Below the pieces are notes generated by a model that worked only from the letters and a program-made list of their open reading frames with translations, did no database searches and was not told the origin of the DNA. A stretch of DNA of 64,000 bases, from IMG/VR virus record IMGVR_UViG_3300042350_002797, positions 186,001-250,000 of that record; one strand, written 5' to 3'. Each line of letters starts with the position of its first letter. Positions within the stretch are counted from its first letter, which is position 1. This document shows, one piece after another, positions 51,901 through 58,849 of the stretch. Made by a program: the position numbers and the translations under genes. The stretch comes from a virus.

Positions 51901-52497
51901 TTAATCTTCAATTTTAAACGCTGTTCGGAATCCAATTCTTATAGGCCACGACCTATTTAATATCATATTTTTTTGATAATCATATTTTGGAATAGAATTC
52001 GACTCTAATACATGTTCAGTTATATAGTGATATTTAGATAAATTATAATCTTTTTTGAAATTTTTAGAAAATCTAAGAAGTCTATCTATTCCTCCAATCG
52101 AACGTACACCCAAGTGTTCTGCATTATAAGCAAAATGCCATCTATTTAATTTTCTTTTATTTTCCATTTCGTCGAAAATAATTTGATCAATGTCTTTAAA
52201 CATGTCGATCATTTCAGTATTATTAATTAAAAATCCTCTATTTTCGAATAAATGGTGTGCCCAACACCATGCCGGTGCCGTAGAAAATTCTTTCAAGATT
52301 ATTGCCCCTACTAGATTATTTTTGTTAAATATTCCAACATTAAAAAATAACTTATCGTTTAACATTGTTTCTGTAGACTGTATTAAGTAGTCTTGATACT
52401 GATGATCGGTATATCCGTTAAATACTTGAGGGTTTTTAACAAATAAATTTTTTAAAATACTTTGGTCTTCTTTTTGTAAAATTTTAATATTAAACAT
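51901..52497 (-). CDS. GNAT-like acetyltransferase, tentative
   Basis: The 198-residue protein reads like a GNAT fold. FFNVGIFNKNNLVGAIILKEF resembles strands 2-4, and the middle and C-terminal parts have helices with RSIGGIDRLLRFSKNFKKDY. The coenzyme A loop is not certain. It and the 180-residue protein at 44609 are both tentative GNAT-like transferases in this region. Its start codon lies in a short dyad at 52495-52515, with a TAAGTA box in the loop, like the start-site hairpins of other genes. Confidence 0.5.
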   Translation of the reverse strand: MFNIKILQKEDQSILKNLFVKNPQVFNGYTDHQYQDYLIQSTETMLNDKLFFNVGIFNKNNLVGAIILKEFSTAPAWCWAHHLFENRGFLINNTEMIDMFKDIDQIIFDEMENKRKLNRWHFAYNAEHLGVRSIGGIDRLLRFSKNFKKDYNLSKYHYITEHVLESNSIPKYDYQKNMILNRSWPIRIGFRTAFKIED

Positions 52498-52515
52498 GAT
52501 AACTTACTTATCATG
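52495..52515 (-). promoter_or_regulatory. Start-site hairpin with variant late-type box
   Basis: CATGATAA (52495-52502) and TTATCATG (52508-52515) form an 8-bp inverted repeat that contains the ATG at 52497. On the minus strand the box reads GATAAGTAAG instead of GATAAATA. Confidence 0.45.
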
Positions 52516-52548
52516 TTCAAAAAAAAAATAATTTAATTAGGAAAATGT

Positions 52549-52881
52549 ATGTATATAAGAAGTTATAAGTTAGTATGTCAAGGTCAACCTAAAATGGATC
52601 GATTTCGAATAGTCACTACACAGGGGTTAAAATTCAATCAATTAATGAAAAATTACAATGTTAAATTTCAAGGGTTTGTTGAAGCACGTGATGATCACTA
52701 TGATAACGAACGTTGGGAAATTACCACTGTATGGGAATCAAAGTCAGATTGGGAAAAAGCTATGCAACATCCTATGCGAAAAATGTTCTGGTCTCGATTC
52801 GAAATGGAGGCGTTAAAGCATGATATTGATTTGACTATAACAGACAGTCTCGGTGAAACAATTAAACCTTTAGAAATTTAA
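52549..52881 (+). CDS. Small ABM-like protein 2
   Basis: The 110-residue protein has VCQGQPKMDRFRIVTTQGL, FQGFVEARDDHYDNERWEITTVW and ESKSDWEKAMQHPMRKMFW. The strand-plus-helix pattern of a ferredoxin-like monooxygenase (ABM) domain resembles that of the protein at 51568. His/Arg residues in the central sheet could line a ligand pocket. It begins a plus-strand group with the unknown gene at 52892 and the UbiB-like kinase. AGGAAA precedes the ATG. Confidence 0.5.
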   Translation: MYIRSYKLVCQGQPKMDRFRIVTTQGLKFNQLMKNYNVKFQGFVEARDDHYDNERWEITTVWESKSDWEKAMQHPMRKMFWSRFEMEALKHDIDLTITDSLGETIKPLEI

Positions 52882-52891
52882 GGAATATGAT

Positions 52892-53287
52892 ATGGAAAAA
52901 TTTATAAAAATACTGACAGTAACACAAACTGCTCCTGATATCGATGGCGAAATTAATGTGATAAAAACTTTAGAGACATCTGTTGCATGGCACCAATTAT
53001 ATTACTGTCATCCTCATCCATCTAATTATATCGACAATGTTACAGTTAATTTAAGTGAAGATAAATCGTATGCCGAGTTTCACGCTGATCATAATTCTTT
53101 GGAAACATATAACGACTGGTTTAAAACATTTGGAGAAATTTCAGAAGAGTTATATAAAGAATGTATCGATGAGTTAGAAACTGAAGGACTAATATTCGAA
53201 AGATTCTTTTCTGATGTAGATAATGCTCAATTAGAAGTGTTAGGCAATCATGCTCAACCTTTGAAAAATTTTATAAGCAAAATTTAA
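52892..53287 (+). CDS. Protein of unknown function (131 residues)
   Basis: The 131-residue acidic protein has no recognised domain. It contains WHQLYYCHPHPSNYIDNVTV and FHADHNSLETYNDWF, clusters of His and aromatic residues that could bind metal, and a C-terminal helix. It is between an ABM-like gene and the UbiB-like gene, with short gaps and the same strand, so it probably shares their transcript. Confidence 0.6.
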   Translation: MEKFIKILTVTQTAPDIDGEINVIKTLETSVAWHQLYYCHPHPSNYIDNVTVNLSEDKSYAEFHADHNSLETYNDWFKTFGEISEELYKECIDELETEGLIFERFFSDVDNAQLEVLGNHAQPLKNFISKI

Positions 53288-53290
53288 TAG

Positions 53291-54589
53291 ATGTTAAGAA
53301 TTATCGATGTTCTTCAAGTTATTGTAAAATATAATCTTGAGGAACATCTATTTCAAAATTCAAATTTCAAATTACTTTCAATCGCAAAACTTTCTTTTAA
53401 GAATCTATTCGGCATAACAACTCCGCACGGAACTTTTGAATATCGATTACGTTGTGCGCTAGAGGAACTAGGACCAGTTTTTATCAAATTTGGACAAATG
53501 TTATCATCTAGACCTGATTTAATTCCTGCAAGTATTGTTAAAGAATTAAAATTTCTTAGAGAGTCAGTAAAGCCTTTTTCTGAACATGATGTAGAAAAAA
53601 TAATAGAATTAGAATTAAAAAACTCTACAGAAAACATATTTAAAAAGTTTGATAAATCTCCTATTGCTGCGGGTAGTGTAGCGCAAGTTCATTATGCTGA
53701 ACTACACACTGGTGAGTTAGTTGCGGTTAAAATATTAAGGCCTAAAATAGAATGTATTATTAAAAAAGACATAAAGTTATTTAGAAATATTTTACAATTA
53801 ATTTTTTTGTATAATAAAAATTTAAAAAAAATTAAGATAGAAAAAATTTTAGATGAGTTATCAAATAGTTTAATGTTAGAACTAGATTTATTGATAGAAT
53901 CTGATCATATGAAAAAGTTTGCATCTAATATGAAACATGTTTCATATGTATGTGTTCCTAAAGTATATGACAAATATAGTACAAAAACTATTTTAGTGAT
54001 GGAAAGAATGTTTGGAATTCCTATTGATCAAAAACAACAACTTATTGATCAAGGTGTTGATGTTAGGATAGTAGTTCAACAAGGTGTCGAAGTAATGATG
54101 TTACAACTATTCCGAGACGGATTTTTTCATGCAGATCAACATCCCGGAAACTTATGGATTAAACCTGATGGATCTCGAATTTATTTAGATTTTGGAATAG
54201 TTGGGTCTATTACAGAGGCAGATAGAAAATCATTATTGCAAATTCTTTTCTTTTTATATTCTAAAAATAATAAAAAAACGATTGAAAAATTAATAGATGC
54301 CGGATGGTTAAACAAAAATCAAAACTTAGACCAATTAGAAGTCGATTTAATTGATATAGCACAGCTATTTGTTAATCGAAAACAAAAAGATTTTTCAATT
54401 GGTAATGTATTAAATAAATTTTTCAATTTAGTAGAAAATTATCAAGGCAATGTGCCTTATCAATTTACATTATTGGTAAAAACAATTTTAGTAACTGAAG
54501 GTATAGTAAAGCAACTAACACCTGATCTAAATATTCAAAGTATAGCAGAGCCGGTTCTTTTAAAGTTTTTTACTAAATCTTTTACTTAA
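53291..54589 (+). CDS. UbiB/ABC1-family atypical kinase
   Basis: The 432-residue protein has the family N-terminal KxGQ motif (FIKFGQMLSSRPDLIP), the Ala-rich nucleotide loop AAGSVAQVH, VAVKILRP with the ATP-binding Lys, FFHADQHPGNLWI and YLDFGIVG. UbiB/COQ8 proteins act in ubiquinone synthesis and lipid metabolism as ATPases or kinases. It lacks the C-terminal transmembrane pair of E. coli UbiB (546 residues), so membrane contact may be through the conserved KxGQ helix. It is located next to the acyl cluster. A role in handling lipid-like intermediates is inferred. Confidence 0.85.
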   Translation: MLRIIDVLQVIVKYNLEEHLFQNSNFKLLSIAKLSFKNLFGITTPHGTFEYRLRCALEELGPVFIKFGQMLSSRPDLIPASIVKELKFLRESVKPFSEHDVEKIIELELKNSTENIFKKFDKSPIAAGSVAQVHYAELHTGELVAVKILRPKIECIIKKDIKLFRNILQLIFLYNKNLKKIKIEKILDELSNSLMLELDLLIESDHMKKFASNMKHVSYVCVPKVYDKYSTKTILVMERMFGIPIDQKQQLIDQGVDVRIVVQQGVEVMMLQLFRDGFFHADQHPGNLWIKPDGSRIYLDFGIVGSITEADRKSLLQILFFLYSKNNKKTIEKLIDAGWLNKNQNLDQLEVDLIDIAQLFVNRKQKDFSIGNVLNKFFNLVENYQGNVPYQFTLLVKTILVTEGIVKQLTPDLNIQSIAEPVLLKFFTKSFT

Positions 54590-55339
54590 GAGAAATCCTA
54601 TATAACCCTCTATATCTATTTCCCACCAACGATGTTGAAGTATCAATCGTCCAGGATGAGCATGATGATTATTGTGCCATCCGAACCCCATACCTAACCA
54701 ACCTAACCATAAATTATTCGTAGTTGCATCGTCTGTAGAAAAATTTCTATAACCTGATCTATGACACCAATAGTTAACTGCACCTAGTCTAAAAAAATCC
54801 ACACAGTAGGCCAAACAGTACATCATGAAGTACACCGGATCAATCAAAACAAGTGTAAAACAAAATGTAAAAATTATTTTATAATGATGTCTATGAAAGA
54901 AAAGATAAAACGGGTCACGCAACATCTGTACAGCTAATTTTTTAGCATACTTGTCTTGTAAATATTCTTGTTCGTTATTTCCCTGAGGAAATGTCCAAGC
55001 ATAGAATACGTAGAACCAACTGTTATACATTGGACTATGAGGATCGTTAACTTTATCTGCTCTAAGATGATGAGCTTTATGCTGTATGACCCAAAATGTC
55101 ACTGGACCAATAGCGCCTAAAGTAGATAAAAATCCTAATAGCCATTTTACAGGTTTATAGGTTTCGAACTGACCATGAGCAAAATATCTATGTGCTGCTA
55201 CACCATTGCCTACTACACCAATGACAAACCAAATTACTAAGAAACTGATCCAATGATTAGGTAGTTCCCATATAGCAATTAGTCCCCATATATGAAAAGG
55301 TAGAAATACTACCCAAAAGTTAAATCCATATTTTTTCAT
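54560..55339 (-). CDS. Membrane fatty-acid desaturase 3
   Basis: The 259-residue protein has His boxes HRYFAH, HKAHH and HNNHH with four to six hydrophobic segments. It resembles acyl-CoA Delta-9 type desaturases but differs in the second box, which lacks the usual Arg. It overlaps the upstream desaturase 4 (ATGA), so the two are translated together. Its 3' end overlaps the convergent UbiB-like gene by 30 bases. Confidence 0.92.
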   Translation of the reverse strand: MKKYGFNFWVVFLPFHIWGLIAIWELPNHWISFLVIWFVIGVVGNGVAAHRYFAHGQFETYKPVKWLLGFLSTLGAIGPVTFWVIQHKAHHLRADKVNDPHSPMYNSWFYVFYAWTFPQGNNEQEYLQDKYAKKLAVQMLRDPFYLFFHRHHYKIIFTFCFTLVLIDPVYFMMYCLAYCVDFFRLGAVNYWCHRSGYRNFSTDDATTNNLWLGWLGMGFGWHNNHHAHPGRLILQHRWWEIDIEGYIGFLLSKRFSKKL

Positions 55340-56094
55340 TGTTTAATCAATCTAATAATGTAAGCAGGTATATCAAACTCCCACCAACGTTCTTGATTGT
55401 TCCAAGCATATGGTTTAGCGTGATGTGTATTATGCCACCCTTCTCCTAATGTGATAAGATTGGCAATCCAACTATTACGGCTTTGATCTTTGACGTCCGG
55501 ATAAGGTCTATAACCATGTCTATGTGCTATAACAATAATAGCACTAGTGCTGTGTAAGCAAAGACAAGCAGGTATAGCAAACACATATATTATCATTAAT
55601 GGATCATAAGCAAATAAAATTGATATCCAAATTAGAATTACCAGCAAATATTTTTTGTGTAGTTCTCGTTGAAAGACATTTTCACGCATATCACGAACTA
55701 GTTTTAAATCTAATCTAGGCATATTCCATATACCGAACCATGCTCGAAAATTTCCCAGTATATAAGGACTATGAGGATCTCCAGGACGTTCTGCTGATCT
55801 ATGATGCTGTCTATGTACAGCTACCCAAGCTAATGGACTACCTACCACAGTAATAACACCTATAAGACTAAACAGTTGCTCCCAGAATCGATGTGTTTTA
55901 AAACTACGATGACTGAGTAGTCTATGGTAACCAATGTTAATACCAAGTACACCTATGATCCAATAGGTTACTAAGGACACAAATAATAAACTATATTCAG
56001 CAATGTAGATAGCATATATTATACCTATTGTAGCAATTACATGATTAATTACTTGTAGTGTTCTTACAGTTTGATTATGTGTCATTTTTATCAT
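55336..56094 (-). CDS. Membrane fatty-acid desaturase 4
   Basis: The 252-residue protein has HRLLSH, HRQHH and HNTHH boxes, and hydrophobic stretches typical of acyl-lipid desaturases. The start could be the ATG at 56094 or 56085 (MTHNQTV); both lie in the end of the upstream gene, and no strong ribosome-binding site decides. Adjacent desaturase 3 overlaps its stop. Two desaturases in tandem could make different positions or chain lengths. Confidence 0.92.
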   Translation of the reverse strand: MIKMTHNQTVRTLQVINHVIATIGIIYAIYIAEYSLLFVSLVTYWIIGVLGINIGYHRLLSHRSFKTHRFWEQLFSLIGVITVVGSPLAWVAVHRQHHRSAERPGDPHSPYILGNFRAWFGIWNMPRLDLKLVRDMRENVFQRELHKKYLLVILIWISILFAYDPLMIIYVFAIPACLCLHSTSAIIVIAHRHGYRPYPDVKDQSRNSWIANLITLGEGWHNTHHAKPYAWNNQERWWEFDIPAYIIRLIKQ

Positions 56095-56644
56095 CTACAA
56101 CTAGCCATCCTAATTTAAGTAAGTCATCTCGAATTTCTTCAGTGACAACGCCTTCAGACACAAACTTAGTACGAGCAGCCCATTCGCAGAAAGTCTCTTC
56201 ATCTTTATCCCAACTGCCTGCAAGCCCTCCCATGCCACTACAGTACCAGTCAATGTAGTCACCTTCTTGACGCATGTCAGCAATGATGCCTCCAGCATAG
56301 CGCCAACTAGCACTCCATGTCTCTTCTTTTAATACTGGCCACAAATCACGTTTTTGAAATTCATTATTACACATTGCTGCATATAAATTTTGAGCGTAAT
56401 GTTCTTTATTGCGAACTTTTTCCAAAATCCAATCGCAAGTACGCAGATCATATTCTAAGTTATTTTTTTGCCACTCAGGATTTGTTTCATTTTCCTCGGC
56501 TCGAATTCCCCAGCTATTATAAAACTCTAGCATAGTCTTGACATGTTCATCATTTTCAGGAGTGCGACCTTTTTCAGCCCATCTTTCAAGGGACTTAGAT
56601 TTTTGAAAACTATAACGATCAGGACTTTTACTTGGCTTGTTCAT
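56075..56644 (-). CDS. Phage protein of unknown function
   Basis: The 189-residue, Trp- and Glu-rich, mostly helical protein has DYIDWYCSGMGGLAGSW as a distinctive segment. It reads as a folded cytosolic protein with no motif I can place. It overlaps desaturase 4 by up to 20 bases, so the three genes 56075-54560 form one operon. Upstream is the noncoding stretch with the possible structured RNA. Confidence 0.62.
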   Translation of the reverse strand: MNKPSKSPDRYSFQKSKSLERWAEKGRTPENDEHVKTMLEFYNSWGIRAEENETNPEWQKNNLEYDLRTCDWILEKVRNKEHYAQNLYAAMCNNEFQKRDLWPVLKEETWSASWRYAGGIIADMRQEGDYIDWYCSGMGGLAGSWDKDEETFCEWAARTKFVSEGVVTEEIRDDLLKLGWLVVDDKNDT

Positions 56645-56673
56645 ATCTGTACTTATCGAAATTAAAAAGGAAT

Positions 56674-56906
56674 GTGGGCATACAAGGCTGTTTTAGCGAC
56701 CTAAAGCTTTGTACTATATTCACTAGCTAGGTGATCTCAACAACTTTTCGGACTAATTGAAAAACTATCTGGACCCTCAGGAGTACCTGATATTCGCACG
56801 GGGATCAAACAACTGTACTACCGATTTCAACTAAGCCTATTCAGGTAACAGCATCCGCTACAATGATTATGCCCACAACTATATTTTACATTCAGTAGAA
56901 TGTAAA
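56674..56906 (+). ncRNA. Candidate structured noncoding RNA
   Basis: Between 56645 and 56910 there is no ORF of useful size. GTGGGCA (56674-56680) can pair with TGCCCAC (56870-56876) as a closing stem. Inside, TACAAGGCT (56681-56689) pairs with AGCTTTGTA (56705-56713), TCAGG with CCTGA around AGTA (56777-56790), and CTGT..TACC (56813-56822) with GGTA-ACAG (56844-56851). A further 9-bp hairpin (TTTACATTC/GAATGTAAA, AGTA loop) lies at 56885-56906. Two G-U pairs work only on the plus strand, which favours that strand. I found no match to tmRNA, RNase P or a known riboswitch. Confidence 0.45.
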
Positions 56907-56910
56907 GTCA

Positions 56911-56934
56911 AAAAAATAGGCACCGAAGTGCCTA
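56911..56934 (-). terminator. Intrinsic terminator of the phosphoesterase gene
   Basis: On the minus strand TAGGCAC and GTGCCTA enclose TTCG and are followed by TTTTTTT, directly after the stop at 56935. This is a classical UUCG-loop terminator. Confidence 0.85.
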
Positions 56935-57534
56935 TTACATAGTTGGACCGTTGCCGTTTTTAAAACCAACTGTGCCACCTTCTGCTTCGATACGTTTGAT
57001 TACGTCTTCGAATAATATAGGCGTGTAGTCAGTTTGTTCTACACAAACGCAATGATAACGAGGATCGATTTCGTCACTGTACAGAACTTCACCTGTTTTA
57101 GCATTTATGCCACGTGCTTTTTTAACACGACCTGCATGTAAGTGTCCGTGTATGTTTACACCAAAACGTCCTAAACTTGCTTCGTGTACAGGAATATGAC
57201 TCAGTATCATTCCATTCATAACGTGGTAAGCACGAAGTTCTCGAAAATATTCGTTATATTCTGTATCACGAAAGATGTCGTGATTGCCTCGGATTAACAC
57301 TTTATCTCCGTTTAATCGAGACAATGTAGATAACGCTTTACGGTTAATAACCACATCACCTAAATGATAAACTTTATCGTTTGGGCGAACACGGTCGTTC
57401 CAACGGCGGATCATTTCTTCGTCCATTTCGCTAGGATCGTCCCAAGGACGAAGTTTAGTTCCGTCGTCGCGTAAGAATCGGCACACACCAGCATGACCAA
57501 AGTGCGTGTCGCTAACTAAAAATACTGCTGGCAT
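56935..57534 (-). CDS. Calcineurin-like metallophosphoesterase 2
   Basis: The 199-residue protein has SDTHFGHAG (Asp, His), LGDVV, RGNHDIF and HGHLHAGR, the blocks of the calcineurin-like phosphoesterases; the small MPE type is often seen in phages. It differs from the protein at 41512 in size and sequence. Substrate unknown. A sigma-70 promoter lies 26 bases upstream, AGGAGG precedes the ATG and a strong terminator follows, so it is an isolated transcription unit. Confidence 0.87.
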   Translation of the reverse strand: MPAVFLVSDTHFGHAGVCRFLRDDGTKLRPWDDPSEMDEEMIRRWNDRVRPNDKVYHLGDVVINRKALSTLSRLNGDKVLIRGNHDIFRDTEYNEYFRELRAYHVMNGMILSHIPVHEASLGRFGVNIHGHLHAGRVKKARGINAKTGEVLYSDEIDPRYHCVCVEQTDYTPILFEDVIKRIEAEGGTVGFKNGNGPTM

Positions 57535-57559
57535 AGTGCCCTCCTTTCTTTAAAATTGT

Positions 57560-57588
57560 ATTATACTATCAATCGGATGTAATGTCAA
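57560..57588 (-). promoter_or_regulatory. Consensus sigma-70 promoter
   Basis: TTGACA (57583-57588) and TATAAT (57560-57565) have a 17-bp spacer. It drives the phosphoesterase at 57534 with a short leader containing AGGAGGG. Confidence 0.85.
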
Positions 57589-57594
57589 CCGTTG

Positions 57595-58200
57595 CTATAC
57601 TGCTAGGTATTCTACGTCTGCTGCCAAAATAAATCTAAATTTGTTGCTCTGAACTATTCCAGGTCTGTGCCAATAATCACTAGGGTATACTAACCAACTA
57701 AATTTTTCTGGTTTAACATAAAATTTTCCAGAGTTTTCTGGACCGTTAGGTGCAAACTCTGTGCCACAATAATTTAGATCAGTTACATCGTCAGGAATAT
57801 CTAAATACCAAATTCCGCTTAATAATTTACTTTTTTCAGTGCTAGGATGCCAATGATGATGCCAAAGATTGTTTCTATCTTCTGCACCTTCTAAGTTAGT
57901 CATGAAACTCCAAGCCTGCATATTAAAAACTTTGACTTCTCTTCCTAGATACATGAATACACTGAAAAGAAAACTCATTCTGTATTTTAACCAAACTTCT
58001 TCTGTTCGATTAAAAATATTTTCTTTAGTTTGATATTTTGGGCTGTTAGTATAGTAGTTGCCGTTATCAATAATTTGTTTTACAATATTGCAAGCATTAT
58101 CGTTATCTTGTTTGTTAATGACAGAACTGAAGTCGAACTTTTTAAAGATTTGATTGCTATCTATTACAGTAGAATTTTTAGGTAGGATAATATTATTCAT
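57595..58200 (-). CDS. 2OG-Fe(II)-oxygenase-like protein 4
   Basis: The 201-residue protein has LWHHHWHPSTEKSKLLSGIW with His residues and Tyr/Leu-rich strand, then WLVYPSDYWHRPGIV and FRFILAADV, matching the 2OG oxygenase fold where a His-x-His/Asp site and distal His plus Arg coordinate Fe and 2-oxoglutarate. The sequence resembles the TIGR02466-like group known in marine phages. It is just before the tRNA-Pro gene. The substrate is unknown; protein or nucleic-acid hydroxylation are both plausible. Confidence 0.65.
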   Translation of the reverse strand: MNNIILPKNSTVIDSNQIFKKFDFSSVINKQDNDNACNIVKQIIDNGNYYTNSPKYQTKENIFNRTEEVWLKYRMSFLFSVFMYLGREVKVFNMQAWSFMTNLEGAEDRNNLWHHHWHPSTEKSKLLSGIWYLDIPDDVTDLNYCGTEFAPNGPENSGKFYVKPEKFSWLVYPSDYWHRPGIVQSNKFRFILAADVEYLAV

Positions 58201-58207
58201 ATATTAA

Positions 58208-58287
58208 TGGTCGGGGAAGAGGGATTCGAACTCTCGATCTCCTGCTCCCAAAGCAGGCGCTTTAAACCAGACTAAGCTACACCCCGA
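58208..58287 (-). tRNA. tRNA-Pro (TGG)
   Basis: The acceptor and T arm (GTTCGAATC) are clear, and CCTGC-TTTGGGA-GCAGG gives anticodon TGG. The CCA end is encoded. Confidence 0.92.
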
Positions 58288-58291
58288 AACT

Positions 58292-58367
58292 TGGAGCGGG
58301 TGATCAGGTTCGAACTGACGACATTCTGCTTGGAAGGCAGACGCTCTACCAACTGAGCTACACCCGC
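58292..58367 (-). tRNA. tRNA-Gly (TCC)
   Basis: GCGGGTG pairs with CACCCGC, the anticodon stem TCTGC/GCAGA encloses CTTCCAA, and the T-loop is TTCGAAC. The CCA end is encoded. Confidence 0.93.
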
Positions 58368-58377
58368 ATGTGTTCTT

Positions 58378-58567
58378 GTTAGGCTACTAATCCTCATTAG
58401 CCCCTAACTGAGTTGTTACCCTGTCCCCTGACGTTCCTTATGGCTTGTGCCAGCTAAACCTACGATTTTTCTTGCACCCATGTAAGCGGGTTCTGAGGCG
58501 TCATCGTATGAGCCCTGGTATTTTGGTGACACCAACCACCCCCTTTAATAACGCAGAAGGGACTGCG
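58378..58567 (+). ncRNA. Possible structured RNA between tRNA-Gly and tRNA-Thr
   Basis: The stretch holds several plus-strand hairpins: GTTAGG/CCTAAC with inner CTAAT/ATTAG (58378-58408), TGGC/GCCA (58441-58452), CTTGCA/TGTAAG with a G-U pair (58471-58486), and CGCAG/CTGCG (58552-58567). T4's tRNA cluster encodes two stable RNAs of unknown role, so this may be comparable. A minus-strand ORF listed next overlaps it, and both readings cannot be certain. Confidence 0.3.
58416..58532 (-). CDS. Possible 38-residue peptide
   Basis: A GTG at 58532, 6-7 bases after AAAGGGGG, opens a 38-residue ORF (SPKYQGSYDDASEPAYMGAR..., ending in KERQGTG) on the same strand as the flanking tRNAs. The sequence composition is protein-like, with few rare combinations. 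No homolog is recognised. It overlaps the hairpin-rich stretch, so it could be fortuitous. Confidence 0.3.
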   Translation of the reverse strand: MSPKYQGSYDDASEPAYMGARKIVGLAGTSHKERQGTG

Positions 58568-58574
58568 AGGTTCT

Positions 58575-58650
58575 TGGTGCTGGTCGCAGGACTCGAACCC
58601 GCCACCTACGGATTACAAATCCGTTGCTCTACCTGATGAGCTAGACCAGC
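58575..58650 (-). tRNA. tRNA-Thr (TGT)
   Basis: GCTGGTC and GACCAGC form the acceptor. ACGGA-TTTGTAA-TCCGT gives anticodon TGT. The D-loop has GG and CCA is encoded. Confidence 0.93.
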
Positions 58651-58657
58651 GTAAACT

Positions 58658-58849
58658 TTATTCTACTACTGTTTCTTCAACTTTGTGTCCGTATTTAATT
58701 AAAGTATTAATGCGACGTTGAATTTTCATTTTGTGCTTAGGACGACAAGATCCGAGCAATTCATTTAATTGTTTAACATTCAAAGGACCAAGACGTGTTT
58801 TACCAGTCTTGGTTTTCATAGGATCACGTTTAAAACTTTTAGCTGCCAT
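58658..58849 (-). CDS. Small basic phage protein
   Basis: The 63-residue protein is rich in Lys and Arg (MAAKSFKRDPMKTKTGKTR) with a helical second half and no membrane segment. Basic small proteins like this can bind RNA or DNA. It is between the tRNA-Thr gene and the CDGSH-like gene, whose stop overlaps its start (TAATG). The function is unknown. Confidence 0.6.
   Translation of the reverse strand: MAAKSFKRDPMKTKTGKTRLGPLNVKQLNELLGSCRPKHKMKIQRRINTLIKYGHKVEETVVE

Noticed and set aside
56674-56906. Structured RNA as tmRNA or RNase P RNA
   Set aside because: No tRNA-like T arm, CCA end, tag ending, or RNase P core sequence was found; a 10-codon ORF at its 5' end is too short to be diagnostic.
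58445-58636. Plus-strand ORF in the tRNA cluster
   Set aside because: It reads across the antisense of tRNA-Thr and the hairpin region; no ribosome-binding site or protein-like pattern.
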